NCBI GenBank assembly: GCA_029747015.1
Contig: JAKOGI010000009.1
Span: 1,257,501 to 1,321,500 of the forward strand
Direction: 5' to 3'
DNA: 64,000 nt
From: Carnegiea gigantea
Taxonomy: Eukaryota; Streptophyta; Magnoliopsida; Caryophyllales; Cactaceae
The translations under genes were made by a program, and so were the position numbers. Shown one piece after another: positions 23,401 through 35,469 of the stretch (position 1 is its first letter; each line of letters opens with the position of its first letter). Below the pieces are notes generated by a model. It saw nothing but the letters and a program-made list of their open reading frames with translations. It was not told where the DNA came from and did not search any database.

Positions 23401-24290
23401 TATGAAAAATGTACAAACCATGCTGCTTATTTGTTGAGAGTCCGAGATCCAGTTGCCCTCCCCCTCTTGCAGCATTTCAATGCGATTTACCTTCCCCCGT
23501 ACGACCGTACTAGTGTGGCAGTACTGAGTGTTTCTATCCTCATCTCGAATTGCTTCCACCCTTGCTTTTTGCATCCAAAGCATCTCAATCTGGTCCAAGA
23601 CCATCTTGAGCTGCCCCTTAAGTCATGCCTCCAGCTTTACCAAATAATTATGACGCCCCCATTAAACTTCCACTAAATACCTTGGATTCGAGCCCATAAT
23701 TTCCGTTTTCGGCGGAAGAGATTGTCGAATACGTTCTTATTCCATGTGTCCAGCGTCCCAGATAAAGAGCGTAGGGCAGGTACCGGCTTTGTGTCCATGT
23801 GGCTAGTTGTCCTGTAAAACCGCCCCAAAGTCCTCGTGAGTAGTCCATGCTACTTAGAACTGAAATGGTTTTGGTCTGGTAGCAATCTGGACGAAGCCAT
23901 TAAGGCTCAGTAGCAGAGGTAGGTGGTCCAAGTAATTTTGGAGAAGGTGCTGCACCGAGCCTTCTGGAAATCCTGTTCGCCACACGATATTACAAAGGGC
24001 TCTGTCTAGTCAGGCACACTTTTGTGTTGCCACGTTATTGCCCCTAATCCACGTAAACTTTTGCCCCGAATAACCCACATCAATAAACCCATTATTCCCA
24101 ATCCAACGCTTAAATTTTTCACATCGCCTAATCATTTCAATACCTCCATGGTTTCTTTCCTCCAGATTAATAGAACTCCTACATTCTATGATTATAATTA
24201 GGTCTCGTGTCTCTATTAAAAGATCTTTTCTACTTTTTTGATCCACAAGTCTTATTGACATATTTCTTTCTTCTATTGGCACAAATGTTA
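20421..24290 (-). mobile_element. L1-type LINE, 5'-truncated in the endonuclease
   Basis: Read on the minus strand. Endonuclease end at 24282-24010 (FKRWIGNNGFIDVGYSGQKFTWIRG); reverse transcriptase start at 23604-22918 (LKVPGSDGFHAYFFQQYW, FQPIGLCNVAYKLITKCIVN, PFQSSFVPGRQIGDN); catalytic box at 22623-22303 (SHLMFADDVVFF, with QYLGVPTL); then KVGGLGIPAMRDLN at about 22040; zf-RVT at 21489-20977 ([31 protein letters not shown]); and RNase H at about 20960-20473 (KAELKAALRGLRMAWALGL, REANQVADKFANLG). Frames are interrupted by stops and shifts. In RNase H the first acidic residue appears as NTNG instead of NTDG. The 3' end is the T-run at about 20420-20433, the element's A tail. Truncation at the 5' end is usual for LINE insertion. 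No longer mobile. Confidence 0.92.
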
Positions 24291-24429
24291 ATAAAATGAG
24301 ACATTGATCTTATTTGGCAAACAACAATTAGTTGATAGCTGTTAGCTATTTGTATTAATTGTTTGAATTAGCTGTTTGTAGAACAATTATTTGGTAAAGT
24401 TAGTTGATTGTACCCAGGCGACGATCGGT

Positions 24430-25570
24430 CGTTGTTGACGACTGCCATCACCCGTGGCCTTGTTCTTCGCGGTCCTTTTCACGTAGCTCAATTTGTATGA
24501 AAGATCCTTCTTCGGGACTTTTTTAGGGGTCTTTTAGAGGAGACTTTTTAGGAGGTTTTAGCTTAGGTTTAGCCAATAAAAACCCCAATATGGGGATTAG
24601 ATTAAGGAGATTATGATATGTTTGGGTGAATTTTGGGTTCAAGCTTGTGGATTTGATTTTCATTCAATTAAGCCTAAGTTTTCTATTCTCTGTCTCTCTC
24701 GATTTCATATCTTGTTCTTGTTTAGATTTTGTTAATTAGTTTTTGTGTTTGATTTTGTTAGGTTTAAATGTTTAGTTTTTATTGTTAATTCATGTTTAAT
24801 TAGCTTATTATATTAGATTAGTTTCATTCTTCCTCCTCTCTAGTTCATGTTTGGTTGCTAGCTTAGTTGCAGTTTGATTTCATGGCTTTCTTGTGATGAT
24901 TAGTAGGAAGTTTTTGCAAGCTTGGATTGTAATTAGCCTATTGATGGCTAATTAGTCTTGGATTAGATATAACCACACCTAATTTATGTTTTCAACTTAG
25001 GGATTTATCTCATGTTCGCCAAGTATTCGATGAAATTCTTATAGAGCTTTCATCCATATTTTTGGGTGATTGACTTATGCTGAAAGGTGAGGTCAATTAG
25101 CTAGCATGGGGGAGAGAATGGCTGGGATTTGGACATAAACATAGTCCCGATCCTAACTAAGTCCAAGGGTTCTGAATCTCATGGTATAATTGGGTCAGCC
25201 TCATGAAAACAGGTGTTTCGACTAATTAGGCTTGCTCATGACCTTTAAGAGAGGGCTTGAGTAGTCTTTGATTGTGCAATTGACAGTCTTTAGTTCTTGC
25301 GTACGTAGTTTGGGTAGGTTAGGGCTCGCCCCAATTGCTAGGTTTGTCAATTCGCTAAATCGCAACTTCGTCTGTTTTCGTATGTTTATTAGTTTAGTTT
25401 AGCTTGTCTTTCTTTCATTTCACTTAACCTAGCTTGGACCAATTGAGTTAATCCTGTTACTTGAAACCTAACTCTCCGTGGACGACATCCCAAGTACTCG
25501 ACGATAGACCTTGCCCTTGGGGTTACAAATTTAGAACCTAAATTCTTCCTATCAAATAGATTATATATCC
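24430..25570 (+). mobile_element. Possible LTR of a Ty3/gypsy-like element
   Basis: Non-coding, T-rich sequence ends in a block near 25440-25540 (ACTCTCCGTGGACGACATCC, then GATAGACCTTGCCC) that resembles the U5 end of large plant gypsy LTRs (CTCCGTGG...GACC type, from memory). No second LTR, primer-binding site or pol is visible, so at best it is a solo or partial LTR. A fragment like a Tourist-type MITE end (TTATTTGGCAAACAACAATT) lies just before it at 24305-24420. Confidence 0.3.
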
Positions 25571-26275
25571 CAGAAGGGGGTCATTTGCTTGGTGGTAATA
25601 AAGATATTTAACATCTTACCTCAAAAAATAGAAGAAATTTAAGTGAATGTACGTACAACAATTCTATGCAAACCACAAACTACATAAATTGATTACTTGA
25701 ATTTCTTTTATGTTGTCTGTTCACATTTCAATATCTTTGAAAAGGATACTTCTGGGCAGAAACTAATCCCCTTTTTATTCTCTTTTCCTAGGTGCTGTTT
25801 GGTAGTCGTGACAAATTTGAGTTGCCATATTACCTTTTGACAATGATAGGCTATGGTTTCCTTGTGTCATATGCTTAGAGTTGCATGCTTTCTTAGTCTT
25901 TTTATTTCAATAATAAATAATCAAGGATAAGATTGAAAGCTGATCTTATGATAAGTTTGGACAAATTTATTTGAGAAAGATCTCATGATAAACTTGGGCA
26001 AATTTTGGCACGTTTGAGTAATTCTCGGGTCGGTGCGTGATCAGGACAAGACTCTGAGTGACTCGACAAAGTTAGTTGGCTGTCAAAGCTAACTTGTGGC
26101 CACGGAACAGGAAGCCTTATTAATTACAAATTCTTGGCCATCAACTAAAACCAGACACGGAAAACAAAATTCTAAAGCGAACAATCATCCTTTACTAGCC
26201 ACTCTTGAGGGACTCTATCATCATAGCTCTTTTCCAATGCTTTGAATACTCTCAGGTAAAAGTTTCAATCGCTAA
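25571..26275. other. Intergenic, nothing recognised
   Basis: About 700 bp without recognisable coding sequence or repeat. Confidence 0.4.
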
Positions 26276-26696
26276 TGGTGTGTTTGGTAGAATTGAAAAC
26301 CATTTTCCTAAAAAATAATTTTTCATATAAAATGACTTTTCATTTAAATGATTTTCATCTTATATTTTCAGTTGTCTGGTAAAAATAAAAATGAACTTTC
26401 TAGATAATGAGTTTGATTAACAAAAAATGAACAAAAAAGCTAAAAATGATTTTCCTTAATCTTCAAACGATATGTCGAGGAAATAGACACGGAATAGAGA
26501 AAGAGTGTGAGAACGTGTGAAAATCTAAGAAACGTAAAATCAACTTACGCTCTATTTAAAGTGAAAATATTTTCCTACATTCTAGGAAAAATGATTTTTC
26601 CATGAAAACAAATTTCCTCTCCTTATTTTACCAAACACCGTAAAATGAGAAAATCATTTTTCAGAAAAATAATGTTTACCCCTACCAAACACACCC
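26276..26696. mobile_element. Tourist-like MITE, TSD TAA
   Basis: Left end TGGTGTGTTTGGTAG and right end CTACCAAACACACCC are inverted repeats with one mismatch. TAA lies on both sides (26273-26275 and 26697-26699). The interior has ATTTTTCATATAAAATG-type blocks that are themselves partly inverted (GAAAAATGATTTTTCC at about 26585-26600). 421 bp, no coding capacity. Confidence 0.82.
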
Positions 26697-26699
26697 TAA

Positions 26700-27416
26700 T
26701 TTTTAATCAGATTATGCTCACATAAGTGTATAGCATATTATATTCCGACTCACTAGAGTTCCACTCTTTCCCAAATTAAGCATCATTTTTTCAATCTCTG
26801 GATTCACTTGGTCCATAAATTTTATTTTTTTGAACCCATGGTGTCTTTTTGTTTAAAATTTCTAGTGAAACCGGAATTGTCTTTAACAAAACCAACGTTT
26901 GACTATTTGTGAGTCTCATAGCTGGATCTTAAGAGCTAGGCCTAGATTTAGTGGGTAAGTAGCGATATATTCATCGGCATTATATTGCGTTGTTCGTTTT
27001 GTATTCTCATTTGTGATGTTTAGCCATTTGGTTTAATTATAACTAACAAAAAAAAGACACTGCCAATACAAAGCCAAGCTTCATGCGCTGGCTAAGACCA
27101 ACCATAGACCAATCTATCCTCAAAATGCATAGAGACTAGACTGAAGTTCCCAATGCATGCCAATGCCACACTGTCCAAAATACATGCATGTCACCATTCA
27201 TCTTAAGTAAGGAATATACCAACTCTGAAAAACCAGAGTAGCTAGTAGCTAGTCCGACCACAGATAGTAGTAGGCATACCAACATATGTCAACGCATACC
27301 AACTTCGTACCAAATTGAGCAAATGGGGCCACATAAGGGAGACCCAAAAGCTAGAGCTTCCACAGCGATATTCAAATATGGCGAGCGCATTCTCGGTTTG
27401 CTTGCCTTCTTTCTTC
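26700..27416. other. Intergenic, nothing recognised
   Basis: No gene supported. An open frame from about 27378 (MASAFSVCLPSFFG) starts here but soon enters MITE-like sequence. Confidence 0.35.
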
Positions 27417-27671
27417 GGCCCTAGTTTTTCGTTGACGGATCTTCATTTTCCATTCCATCCTATTCTTTCCAAAAACATTGCACTTAGTGTATTTTTTTTT
27501 AATCGGTAAATTAGACCAACCCATTTTTTTTATTTCATCACACTTCATCTCACTCCTACCCATTCTCCATCCAAAAAAGCTCATTTATAAAGAAAAAATT
27601 TCATTCTATCACACTCTTTCTAGAAAAATCGCAATCCACCTCACTCCAGCCCACGAGAAAAGGATTCTAAA
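27417..27671. mobile_element. Possible degenerate member of the GGCCTGTTCTTTTCG MITE family
   Basis: Starts GGCCCTAGTTTTTCGTTG and ends near CCCACGAGAAAAGGATTC, a weak inverted repeat. The interior (CACTCCTACCCATTC, ATTTCATCACACTTC) resembles the arms of the element at 48616-50128. The target duplication is not clear. Confidence 0.4.
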
Positions 27672-28059
27672 TTGCTAGCAGTCTCAGTGTATTATAATTT
27701 TTCATTTTAATTGAATTTTTCAATGAATATACCTTTTTTAAGTTGATTTTAGTTTTTTTGTTTTCTTTAAATGAGTCACAAAGGCAGTATAATATAATGG
27801 GAGGAGGGGAAATCGAACATGTGACCTAATATACTCAGAACCTTAATCTTAATCATTTAACTAAGATTTTATCGATAGTTGATTTTAGTTTATGATAACT
27901 AGTTTATATAATTATATCCATCCACGTTCATGCACAAAATATTAAAAATTTCCCCTTCCCTTCACCCCCCCCCCCCCAAAAAAAAAAATTCCCCTTTATT
28001 TATTTTGGCAGCAATTGGCAAATGTCCCTACAAAATCAGATCTTTGCCGAAACCGATCC

Positions 28060-29726
28060 TCCTCAATCCCAAACGCTATCCCACAATTCCGGCTAGTTTT
28101 CTCTCTCCTCGCTCCTCTCCCCCTTCCCCCAAATCCAAACCGTAACTATACCGCCACCACTCCCGCGGCCGTCGCCGGCGGTGGTCGTCCGTCGCCCAGT
28201 ATTCATCGCTTTCTCTCTCTAAATCAATACCTAAAGTACGCACTTAGCTTTCTGCTCGATCCGCCTTTTTTCTCTCTCTACTGTGCTCGTCCTTCTGCCT
28301 GATATTCTCTGGAGGGGGAGATTCCGCAAGTAGTGTGAGGTTCGGTTTCGTCTCTGTTGCGCTTTGGTTTGTTGGTTTTTGTTGATTTGAATTTGGTTTT
28401 AGATAAGCTAGGGTTCTAGCATTGGGATTACAGATTAATTCTTTTAAGATGAATGCTCTTTCCTGGCTAATTTGATCTGATTTTCTTTCTCTATTGGATC
28501 GATCATTTGGTACTCTTCTTCTGATGCTCATAAAGTATAAGTTTGTGCTGTTGATGATTTGCTGAATTAGTCTCTTGGTGAAAGTTGCACCTATTTGTTT
28601 TTCAACAATAGAATGGGACAAATGGTTACAAAATGAGATAGTGGTTGGAAGGTTACCAAGAAATCGGATCACTGAAAGTTTGTGATGATTGGGAAGATAA
28701 GGGTTACCTTTTGCTCTGTATGTCAAGATGACTCTAACAGTGGCATATTGAGCACTTTTTTTCCTGAGTTTCAAGCCCTTCCTCCCCGCCCCCCCGGGGG
28801 TCCTGCCCGTATGATATGCCATTTGGTTCTAAACAAATTCGAGGAAATGTTTGCTCGCACGTCCAGATTTTTGAAAACAGGAAATAATGATTGGTGGTAG
28901 CGGCGGCGCCATTCTTGTTAATCCTGGTTCATAAAGTGTTTTGTGATCATTTCCAACAGTCACTTTGGAGTCCCTCCTGGCCCCCGCCCCCCGGGCCGGG
29001 TTTTCTATTGTTTTTGGGGAATGGGGGTGGGGTTAGCAAAGATGTCTGAAGACAGATGAAATTTTGATGGATGGTGAAGTTTGTGATTCTCGAGATGAGT
29101 TCCATTGTGAAATTAGATGTGTTGATTTGAAGACATTGGATTCTTTGCATAGTTTGTGATCTTTGTAGTTACAGAATTGATGACAAATTTCTTTGTTTTT
29201 ATTGCTTCTAACATCTTTCATGAGGGGTTACCTACTTTTTAATAAATGACTAGCCAGTGTGTCTCGTGAGGCACCCGCCATGGGTACGGACAGTATGATG
29301 AGTCAAATGTTGGAGTGGACCCTTGGAGCTAAAGAGAGCTTACTGCTGGATCCTGGATTGGAAATGATGTGACTGTCTACTAAGCTTCATAAGTTATAAC
29401 AGATATGAAGTAAAGAATCATTTGATGACCCATTTTTCATTATCATCTAAACCTTTTGCTTGTATTGGGTGGTGTTGTATTGTTTAATCGATCATGCATG
29501 TTGATTATTATAGGCACTTGTTATCTAGCTGATGGTAAATCTGGTTGACAATTCATTTATGTAAACTCTGCAGTTCAAACCAACAAAAGTCTTTGTCCCC
29601 TTTCTGTGTTCTGAGCACACTATATGTTCCATGGTATCTATTTGTGAGATTTAATTTGTAAATGTTTCTGACTCCTGTTGATTCAAATGTAGAACCCTGT
29701 TTATTTATCAGTTGCTATTCCTCCAG
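28060..29726 (+). other. Probable 5'UTR exon and leader intron of the RING gene
   Basis: A CT- and GC-rich leader (CTCCTCTCCCCCTTCCCCC, then CCGCGGCCGTCGCCGGCGG) lies at about 28100-28330. A long T-rich interval follows, and a good acceptor TTCCTCCAG ends at 29726, 117 bp before the start codon. The donor is probably near 28328 (GCAA|GTAGTG), but this is uncertain. Between 29727 and the start there are two upstream ATGs with very short frames. Confidence 0.45.
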
Positions 29727-29843
29727 GTCAACCAATGGAGATCTGATGCTGATCTCCCTTAGAAGGGGGAGTTGATCGGGAGTTCGTTGAGCTAGTCATA
29801 AAGAAGGAGGTAGTCTGATCGGATACTTTTGAGTGGCTGAACT

Positions 29844-30635
29844 ATGTGGACTTGTGCTTCAAGTGCCATTGCAGGCTGTGTCAAGTTAAAGAATGAAGTT
29901 TTAAATCCAAATATAGAGGGATCGGACGACGATGCATCTAATGATACGAACAGAGAAGAAGGACTAGAGTGCCCCATATGCTGGGAGTCCTTCAACCTGG
30001 TGGAGAATGTTCCTTATGTGCTATGGTGTGGTCACACTCTTTGCAAGCACTGTGTCCTGGGACTTCCTTGGGCTGCTTTAAAGTTTCCCACTCTGCCCAT
30101 CCAGCTGCCCTTCTTCATCTCTTGCCCGTGGTGCAATTTGCTCTCTCCCCGGATGATTTACAAGGGCGTTCTCAGATTTCCTAAAAAAAACTACTTTATA
30201 CTTTGGATGGTTGAGAGTATGAATGGTGAGAGGGCAAGGTCATACGCTTCTTTCCACGGGGATTGTCGACAACCTGGCTCTTTGAATACGAATTCAGGAA
30301 TAACCAGCCAATTCCATGTCAGAAGCCATTGGGAAGCTACAAGACCACCAGAAAGACCAGATCCTAACCGCCACCCAGCCCCAGTACGTCGTTATCTTAA
30401 TAGAGAAAGACTCAATGTGTCACTTCGCAAGTCCTTGGCATTTGTGGTTCACTTAACAGCAAAATTTCCCCTGGTTGTGATATTCCTTCTTGTCACCCTA
30501 TATGCAATACCTGCAAGTGCCGCCATCTTGGCCTTGTATATACTCATTACCGTTCTATTTGCCTTCCCATCTTTCCTTGTGCTTTACTTTGCCTACCCCA
30601 GTTTGGATTGGTTGGTGAGAGAAATTATGACTTGA
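29844..30635 (+). CDS. RING-HC finger protein with C-terminal membrane segments (263 aa)
   Basis: Likely a membrane-anchored E3 ubiquitin ligase. The ring ligands are C43, C46, C62, H64, C67, C70, C94 and C97: C-x2-C-x15-C-x-H-x2-C-x2-C-x23-C-x2-C, a C3HC4 (RING-HC) pattern with a long last loop. Conserved family text includes EEGLECPICWESFNLVENVPYVLWCGHTLCKHC and PTLPIQLPFFISCPWCN, in overlapping parts. The region about 150-195 is Pro/Arg/His-rich and looks disordered. Residues about 197-255 form two hydrophobic stretches (FPLVVIFLLVTLYAI and AAILALYILITVLF), followed by FAYPSLDWLVREI at the end. Length and layout match the Arabidopsis At3g25030/At1g24440-type RING proteins as I recall them. 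Single coding exon. Substrate unknown. Confidence 0.9.
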   Translation: MWTCASSAIAGCVKLKNEVLNPNIEGSDDDASNDTNREEGLECPICWESFNLVENVPYVLWCGHTLCKHCVLGLPWAALKFPTLPIQLPFFISCPWCNLLSPRMIYKGVLRFPKKNYFILWMVESMNGERARSYASFHGDCRQPGSLNTNSGITSQFHVRSHWEATRPPERPDPNRHPAPVRRYLNRERLNVSLRKSLAFVVHLTAKFPLVVIFLLVTLYAIPASAAILALYILITVLFAFPSFLVLYFAYPSLDWLVREIMT

Positions 30636-32285
30636 GGGTTTATGACCTCTTTGTCCTTCTACATGAACCTGCAGGAAAGCTTCCGCCTACTGCAAGTATT
30701 GAATTTGCTGACTTTCCCATTCGTTTGAAGCGCCCACCAAGTGATCTTGTAATGTTCTGTGCTAGAGACTCTTTTCTTCGTTTGAGAATATCTTACCGTG
30801 ATCAAAGATTTTCCTGCTAATGAACTTGGCGCTGGCAGAGCCTTTGTAAGTAGAACTGCAACTATGGTTCTGTGGAATATATTTGTGTCTGTGTTGGTGA
30901 ATCTGCCAATGTTTGTTCTCCTATTGATATCCTACGATGTTTTTTTCTGGAACATTTTCCCCTAGTAATGTAAGTTATGATACTTCTGTTGCTCTCTGGT
31001 TATTTGAGTGAGACTGCTTAAGCATTGTATCCTAGGTGAGCCATGGAGCTGTGGTGCTGCATTAGAACCAAAATACTTTCTTAGAGTTGTGGGTCTGATT
31101 CGTGCTCCAGCTGCCCGACTTTCTGCACCGGGCTAGGTTAATTTTGGACTGTATGAGTACGTGTTGGGGTATTCGGCTGAGATCCTGGGTCATGTCTGTG
31201 CTTGCTGTTTGTTGTCTGATAAGCTTATCAAAGATAATAGAGGTTCTATGAACATCTACCTCAGATCAGTCTTATGTGAGTGCGGCTTGGATTGGGGGGG
31301 GGGGGGGGGGAGGAATTAGGTTTTGACGCAACAATACATTTTCAAGTGTCCTAATTTTACCAATTGAGTTACCTGATGCCTATTTAAATGCATCTAAACT
31401 GGTTATTCAGATGCTTCAGGTTGGGATCCTAGTGAGGCTTGGGTTCACTATAAAAATAACTCAAAATAAACGAAGCAACGTGCAAAGGCTGCACCCTGCA
31501 TTTTAATTTTGTCCACTCAAGCGAGTCTTTCAGCCTGTTGGACTTTCTCATAGAGCGGTTCAAGTAGGCTGCCTAATCTATCCGGTTACAGTAACATAAA
31601 ATAAGGAAAGGGGTTTTCATCGTAAGAGTTAAAAATTGATAATAAGAGTTGAACATTCATTATCATAGGAAATTCATGAATATAAGTACAATTAAAGGGG
31701 CAATTTTCCTACCCAAATTAGGTGGAGTAATTTGGAGTTTGTTTTGTTTCATCTGTGTTTTGATGATCTTTGTCTAACTTATCCAGAAGATTCCCTTTTG
31801 TCTTAGCAATGCTCTTGCAAAATATTCCAATGTACATAAACCTTGATTTTTACGACGTGTCAACATCCCTGTTTACATATTGCCATATATTGGATTGTAC
31901 GTATATAATGATCTTAGACCTGTTATTAATAAGAACTTTGCAGGCACAAAGGATGGTGTTTTATTGTATATATATGTATATGTAGATTTGAAATATTAAA
32001 TGGTAACTAAAATATCTTGGATTCTCTTGCTTATATACATGGGATTCATTTACTTTGCTTAATCAATCATTAATAGTTAGTTAAATTAAGCTTAATTTTG
32101 AAATCAGACAAGGGAGTCCTTTCTGATTTTGGATTTGGGTATGGTAGACACCCATCCACTTAAGCAATTTGAATAACATGAATTTGCATCCCTCGATACC
32201 AACATATTAACATAAGGGCGCAAAATGAGGCTCTTAACAAATATCTTTAACAGCTTATCATAAACGTAGAATATTTTTGGATTGG

Positions 32286-32287
<2 letters not shown>
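30636..32287. other. 3'UTR of the RING gene, then intergenic
   Basis: The first 300-350 bp are probably 3'UTR. The rest shows a G16 run at about 31297-31312 and no recognisable gene. Confidence 0.4.

Positions 32288-32341
<54 letters not shown>
32288..32341. repeat. (TA)n microsatellite
   Basis: About 27 uninterrupted AT dinucleotides. Confidence 0.95.
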
Positions 32342-32344
<3 letters not shown>

Positions 32345-32550
32345 ATATGAAATGGGGAGGCTATTATATCAAATTTCCGTCAATGTAAGAATACATATCA
32401 TCTAAGGTCCGAGCTTCCTTGAGAATAGCAAACTCTCACAATGTACCCTCTAGGCAAAAAGGTTGCCTTCGGTCGTGAGTATACATATTTAATTTCTTCA
32501 TACAGGCTCATCCCCCCCCCCCCCAAAAAAAAGAGCAAATAAGGGTCTAG

Positions 32551-33435
32551 TCTATACTATTATAATAGCAATCTTTACAAAATCCTAGAACGGTGCAACG
32601 AGAGTGATTTGCGAGATTTGGTGTAATCTTAACCATAAAAATTTATTTATGCATTAAATCTAAGCCGCCGATTTTAAAGTTAAGATATCTTTTTATTTTA
32701 TTTAAAAAATTTCCCATGATTTCAGATATACATGATAAAAGATAAATGATAATCCAATTATCTAAGGAAAAAATTAGGCAATTATAATTATTCATTAAAC
32801 CTAAGCTGTAGATTTTAGTTTTAAAAAAAACCACCTTATCTAAGTAAAATAACTATTTATAATTTTTATTTTTTTAAAAAAACCACTCATAATTTCAACT
32901 GTATTTGATAAAGGATACATGATAATTCTATTATCTTAAAAAAAATCCAAGCAGTTAACAAAAGTGATAATCTTTGAAAAAACCTAAAATGCTAGCTACA
33001 GCGGGAGTAATTTGTAAGATTTGATGTAATCTCAACCATCAAAATTAGTCATCTATTAAATCTAAACCTTCAATTTTGTATCTAATGTATCTATCTATCT
33101 ACACTATATTGATAACAATATTTGAAAAATACTAAAATAGTGCTTTTCAGGACTTGGTGTGATCTTAGTCACAAATATTATTAACTCAGTAAATCCTAAT
33201 CCTTGATTTTAAGGTTTTAAAAAATAGTTTGTAATTGCTGTCTCTCTCTAAGTAAAATACTGTCTTATTTTTGTTTATTTTTTAAAAAATAAAACTTAGG
33301 AGAGTTAACTATTTACTCTTCATATTTTCGATTATACGTGATACGTGAATGTCTAGGTTTTAGATACTTTCGACTGTTGATTTTGTGCACGTCTCTTTCT
33401 CTCATCAGAGCGCAAGCACGCGCGCGCGCACACAC

Positions 33436-33487
<52 letters not shown>

Positions 33488-34183
33488 GGAAATTGATTTC
33501 TTCAATTTATTTTGGAAATCGCTTCTGTAATAACCCTAAGAATTTATGTATAATTTTCTATGTTTATAGCTAAGTGAGGTCTCTGATATATGTTATATTT
33601 TTGGATTCATTTTTTTTATGGGTTATCATAGGAAGTATCAAATGTTAGATATGTTATGGTGTAAAGTTTACAATCCATAAAGGTTGATGTATAATGCATA
33701 AACGTAGGAGTTAAAAGGACGAAATGACTTTATTTTGAAAGAGATTTGGATATCTAACTATTCTCGAATGTGGTGTCGCTAACGTAAAGGAAGAGGTATT
33801 TTTCATTTGTAACATCGCAAAACTATTTTATACGTGAGTGATATATGATCTCAACTGCCTCATGCTATATGTTGATTATTCATGAATAAAGACATACTTT
33901 TAATAAGTTAGTTTTTCCCAGGTTTAATTCACTTTACAACCGAACTTAATGAGAGTTGAGACTCTTAGACATAGGGGAAAATGATTTGATTCACCAATTA
34001 AAGTTTCCATTGGTTGAAAAAGCCAATTATGCTAATTATACAATCAAGTAAATCAGAGAATGTTTTACGTAATATTCATAAAATATTTATAAGACAAGTG
34101 ATTTTATAGAATGAACACTCCATAGTTTTTAAATTAAAATTTAATTTAAAAGATAGTTCGTGCATCGCACAGGTCTATACTAG
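32551..34183 (+). mobile_element. Non-autonomous Helitron
   Basis: The 5' end reads TCTATACTATTATAATAGC and the 3' end reads GTGCATCGCACAGGTCTATACTAG followed by T, in two parts: a short GTGC/GCAC hairpin, about nine bases, then CTAG. TC at the start, a hairpin before CTRR, and a T after it are the Helitron hallmarks. There are no inverted repeats or target duplication. The base before the TC is G rather than the expected A, so one edge may be altered. The body is AT-rich and holds three or four degenerate copies of a segment (GATTTGGTGTAATCTTAACC-like at about 32615, 33020 and 33160). Confidence 0.6.
33419..33487. repeat. (CG)(CA)(CT)n compound microsatellite
   Basis: A short CGCGCGCGC and CACACACA stretch runs into about 23 CT dinucleotides. 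It lies inside the Helitron. Confidence 0.95.
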
Positions 34184-34272
34184 TAAAAGCATTAAAAGGA
34201 ATCCAACGTATGACATTTCTTTTTTTCTTAACATCAAAACAATGTGAGATTTTATATATCATTAGAATTAAT

Positions 34273-35461
34273 TAGACATGACCCGAAAACCCGACCCGAA
34301 CCCGCCCGAAAATTTTGGGTTTTGAACACGATTTTCTTGACCCGAACCCGAAATAAACCGAACCCGAAAAACCCGTAAATTAGCGAGTCAAATCCGACCC
34401 GAACCCGAACCCGCCCGCTTGACCTAAACATTATATCCTTAGTTCTTTATTTTTCTCTAATTTATCTCTTTTAACAATAATGGTTAGTCATTTTTATTGA
34501 GTATTTTGAAAAGACATTATATAACTATTGCATCTGTTTACAAATTAAACAATAATAACCGTATTTTTTCTTCTCCATTCTTTGAAAATAAAACCGTACA
34601 CAACTTTTAAATGGCAAAACGTTAAAAATAGGTATAAAATTGCATGGAGTAACTATCTAATCTTTTTTAAAAAGTTAATTTAAAAGAACACAAGCATTAA
34701 AGATGCGAAAGTCATACCATTATATAGTTAGTTAAACAAATCTGTCTAATTTTTTTAAAATTAATTAATTTGTAATAATTTAAATTTTTGATGTTATAAC
34801 TGCAAGATAATATCTTGTACTTCTTTTATTTAATTTTATTTGATTTTCGTTCTGACCAGTCTTGAACTATGATACTAACGGTAGAAAACGACTACCCTAA
34901 TACGAAAACGACTAGTCGTTTTCGTATTAGGGTCGGTCCATTAATAAAGTTTTACTTGATTGGACATTGGTAGGTTAGTTAATAAAAATATTAAATCATT
35001 AAATAGGTTATTAGCAGTGAAACTGCTACAACCCATTAAAATGCTCTAGACGGGCTGCCCAATAAATGGTCGACGCACTATTAACCTTCTTTCAATATAC
35101 GGATCGATCTACTCAAAATCAAGTGGGGTTTAATTCTTTACCTGCCTATACAAGATATTCACATATTATAATAAAATGTTTGAATATTTTAATATTCTTT
35201 TGAGAAATTACAATTATTATGCATTTTCATTAAATAATGACAATTTTGAGTAATAAATATGCAGAATTTTTGATTTTAAAAAAAGAAAAATAACTCACAG
35301 AAAAGGCGCTCTAAACCCGTTGGGTTGATCCGAACCCCGTAAAACCGAAATACACCCGACCCGTATTTTACCCGAACCCGAAATACACCCGACCCGTATT
35401 TTATCCGAACCCGAATACACCCGACCTGTATTTAACCCGCCCGCCCGAATTGACAGGTCTA
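34273..35461. mobile_element. hAT-type non-autonomous element, 1.19 kb, perfect 8-bp TSD
   Basis: Ends TAGACATGACCCG and GAATTGACAGGTCTA are short imperfect inverted repeats. Both flanks are GAATTAAT (34265-34272 and 35462-35469). Both subterminal regions carry many CCCGAACCCGACCCG-type units, in the manner of hAT subterminal repeats. The middle is AT-rich without coding capacity and includes a perfect 40-bp palindrome at 34894-34933. Confidence 0.85.
34894..34933. repeat. Perfect 40-bp palindrome
   Basis: The arm ACCCTAATACGAAAACGACT is followed at once by its exact reverse complement, with no spacer. It is near the centre of the hAT element. Confidence 0.97.
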
Positions 35462-35469
35462 GAATTAAT

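Noticed and set aside
28015..28302. 95-codon plus-strand frame as coding sequence
   Set aside because: Low-complexity Pro/Ser/Arg composition from GC-rich leader; no start in good context and no homology recognised.
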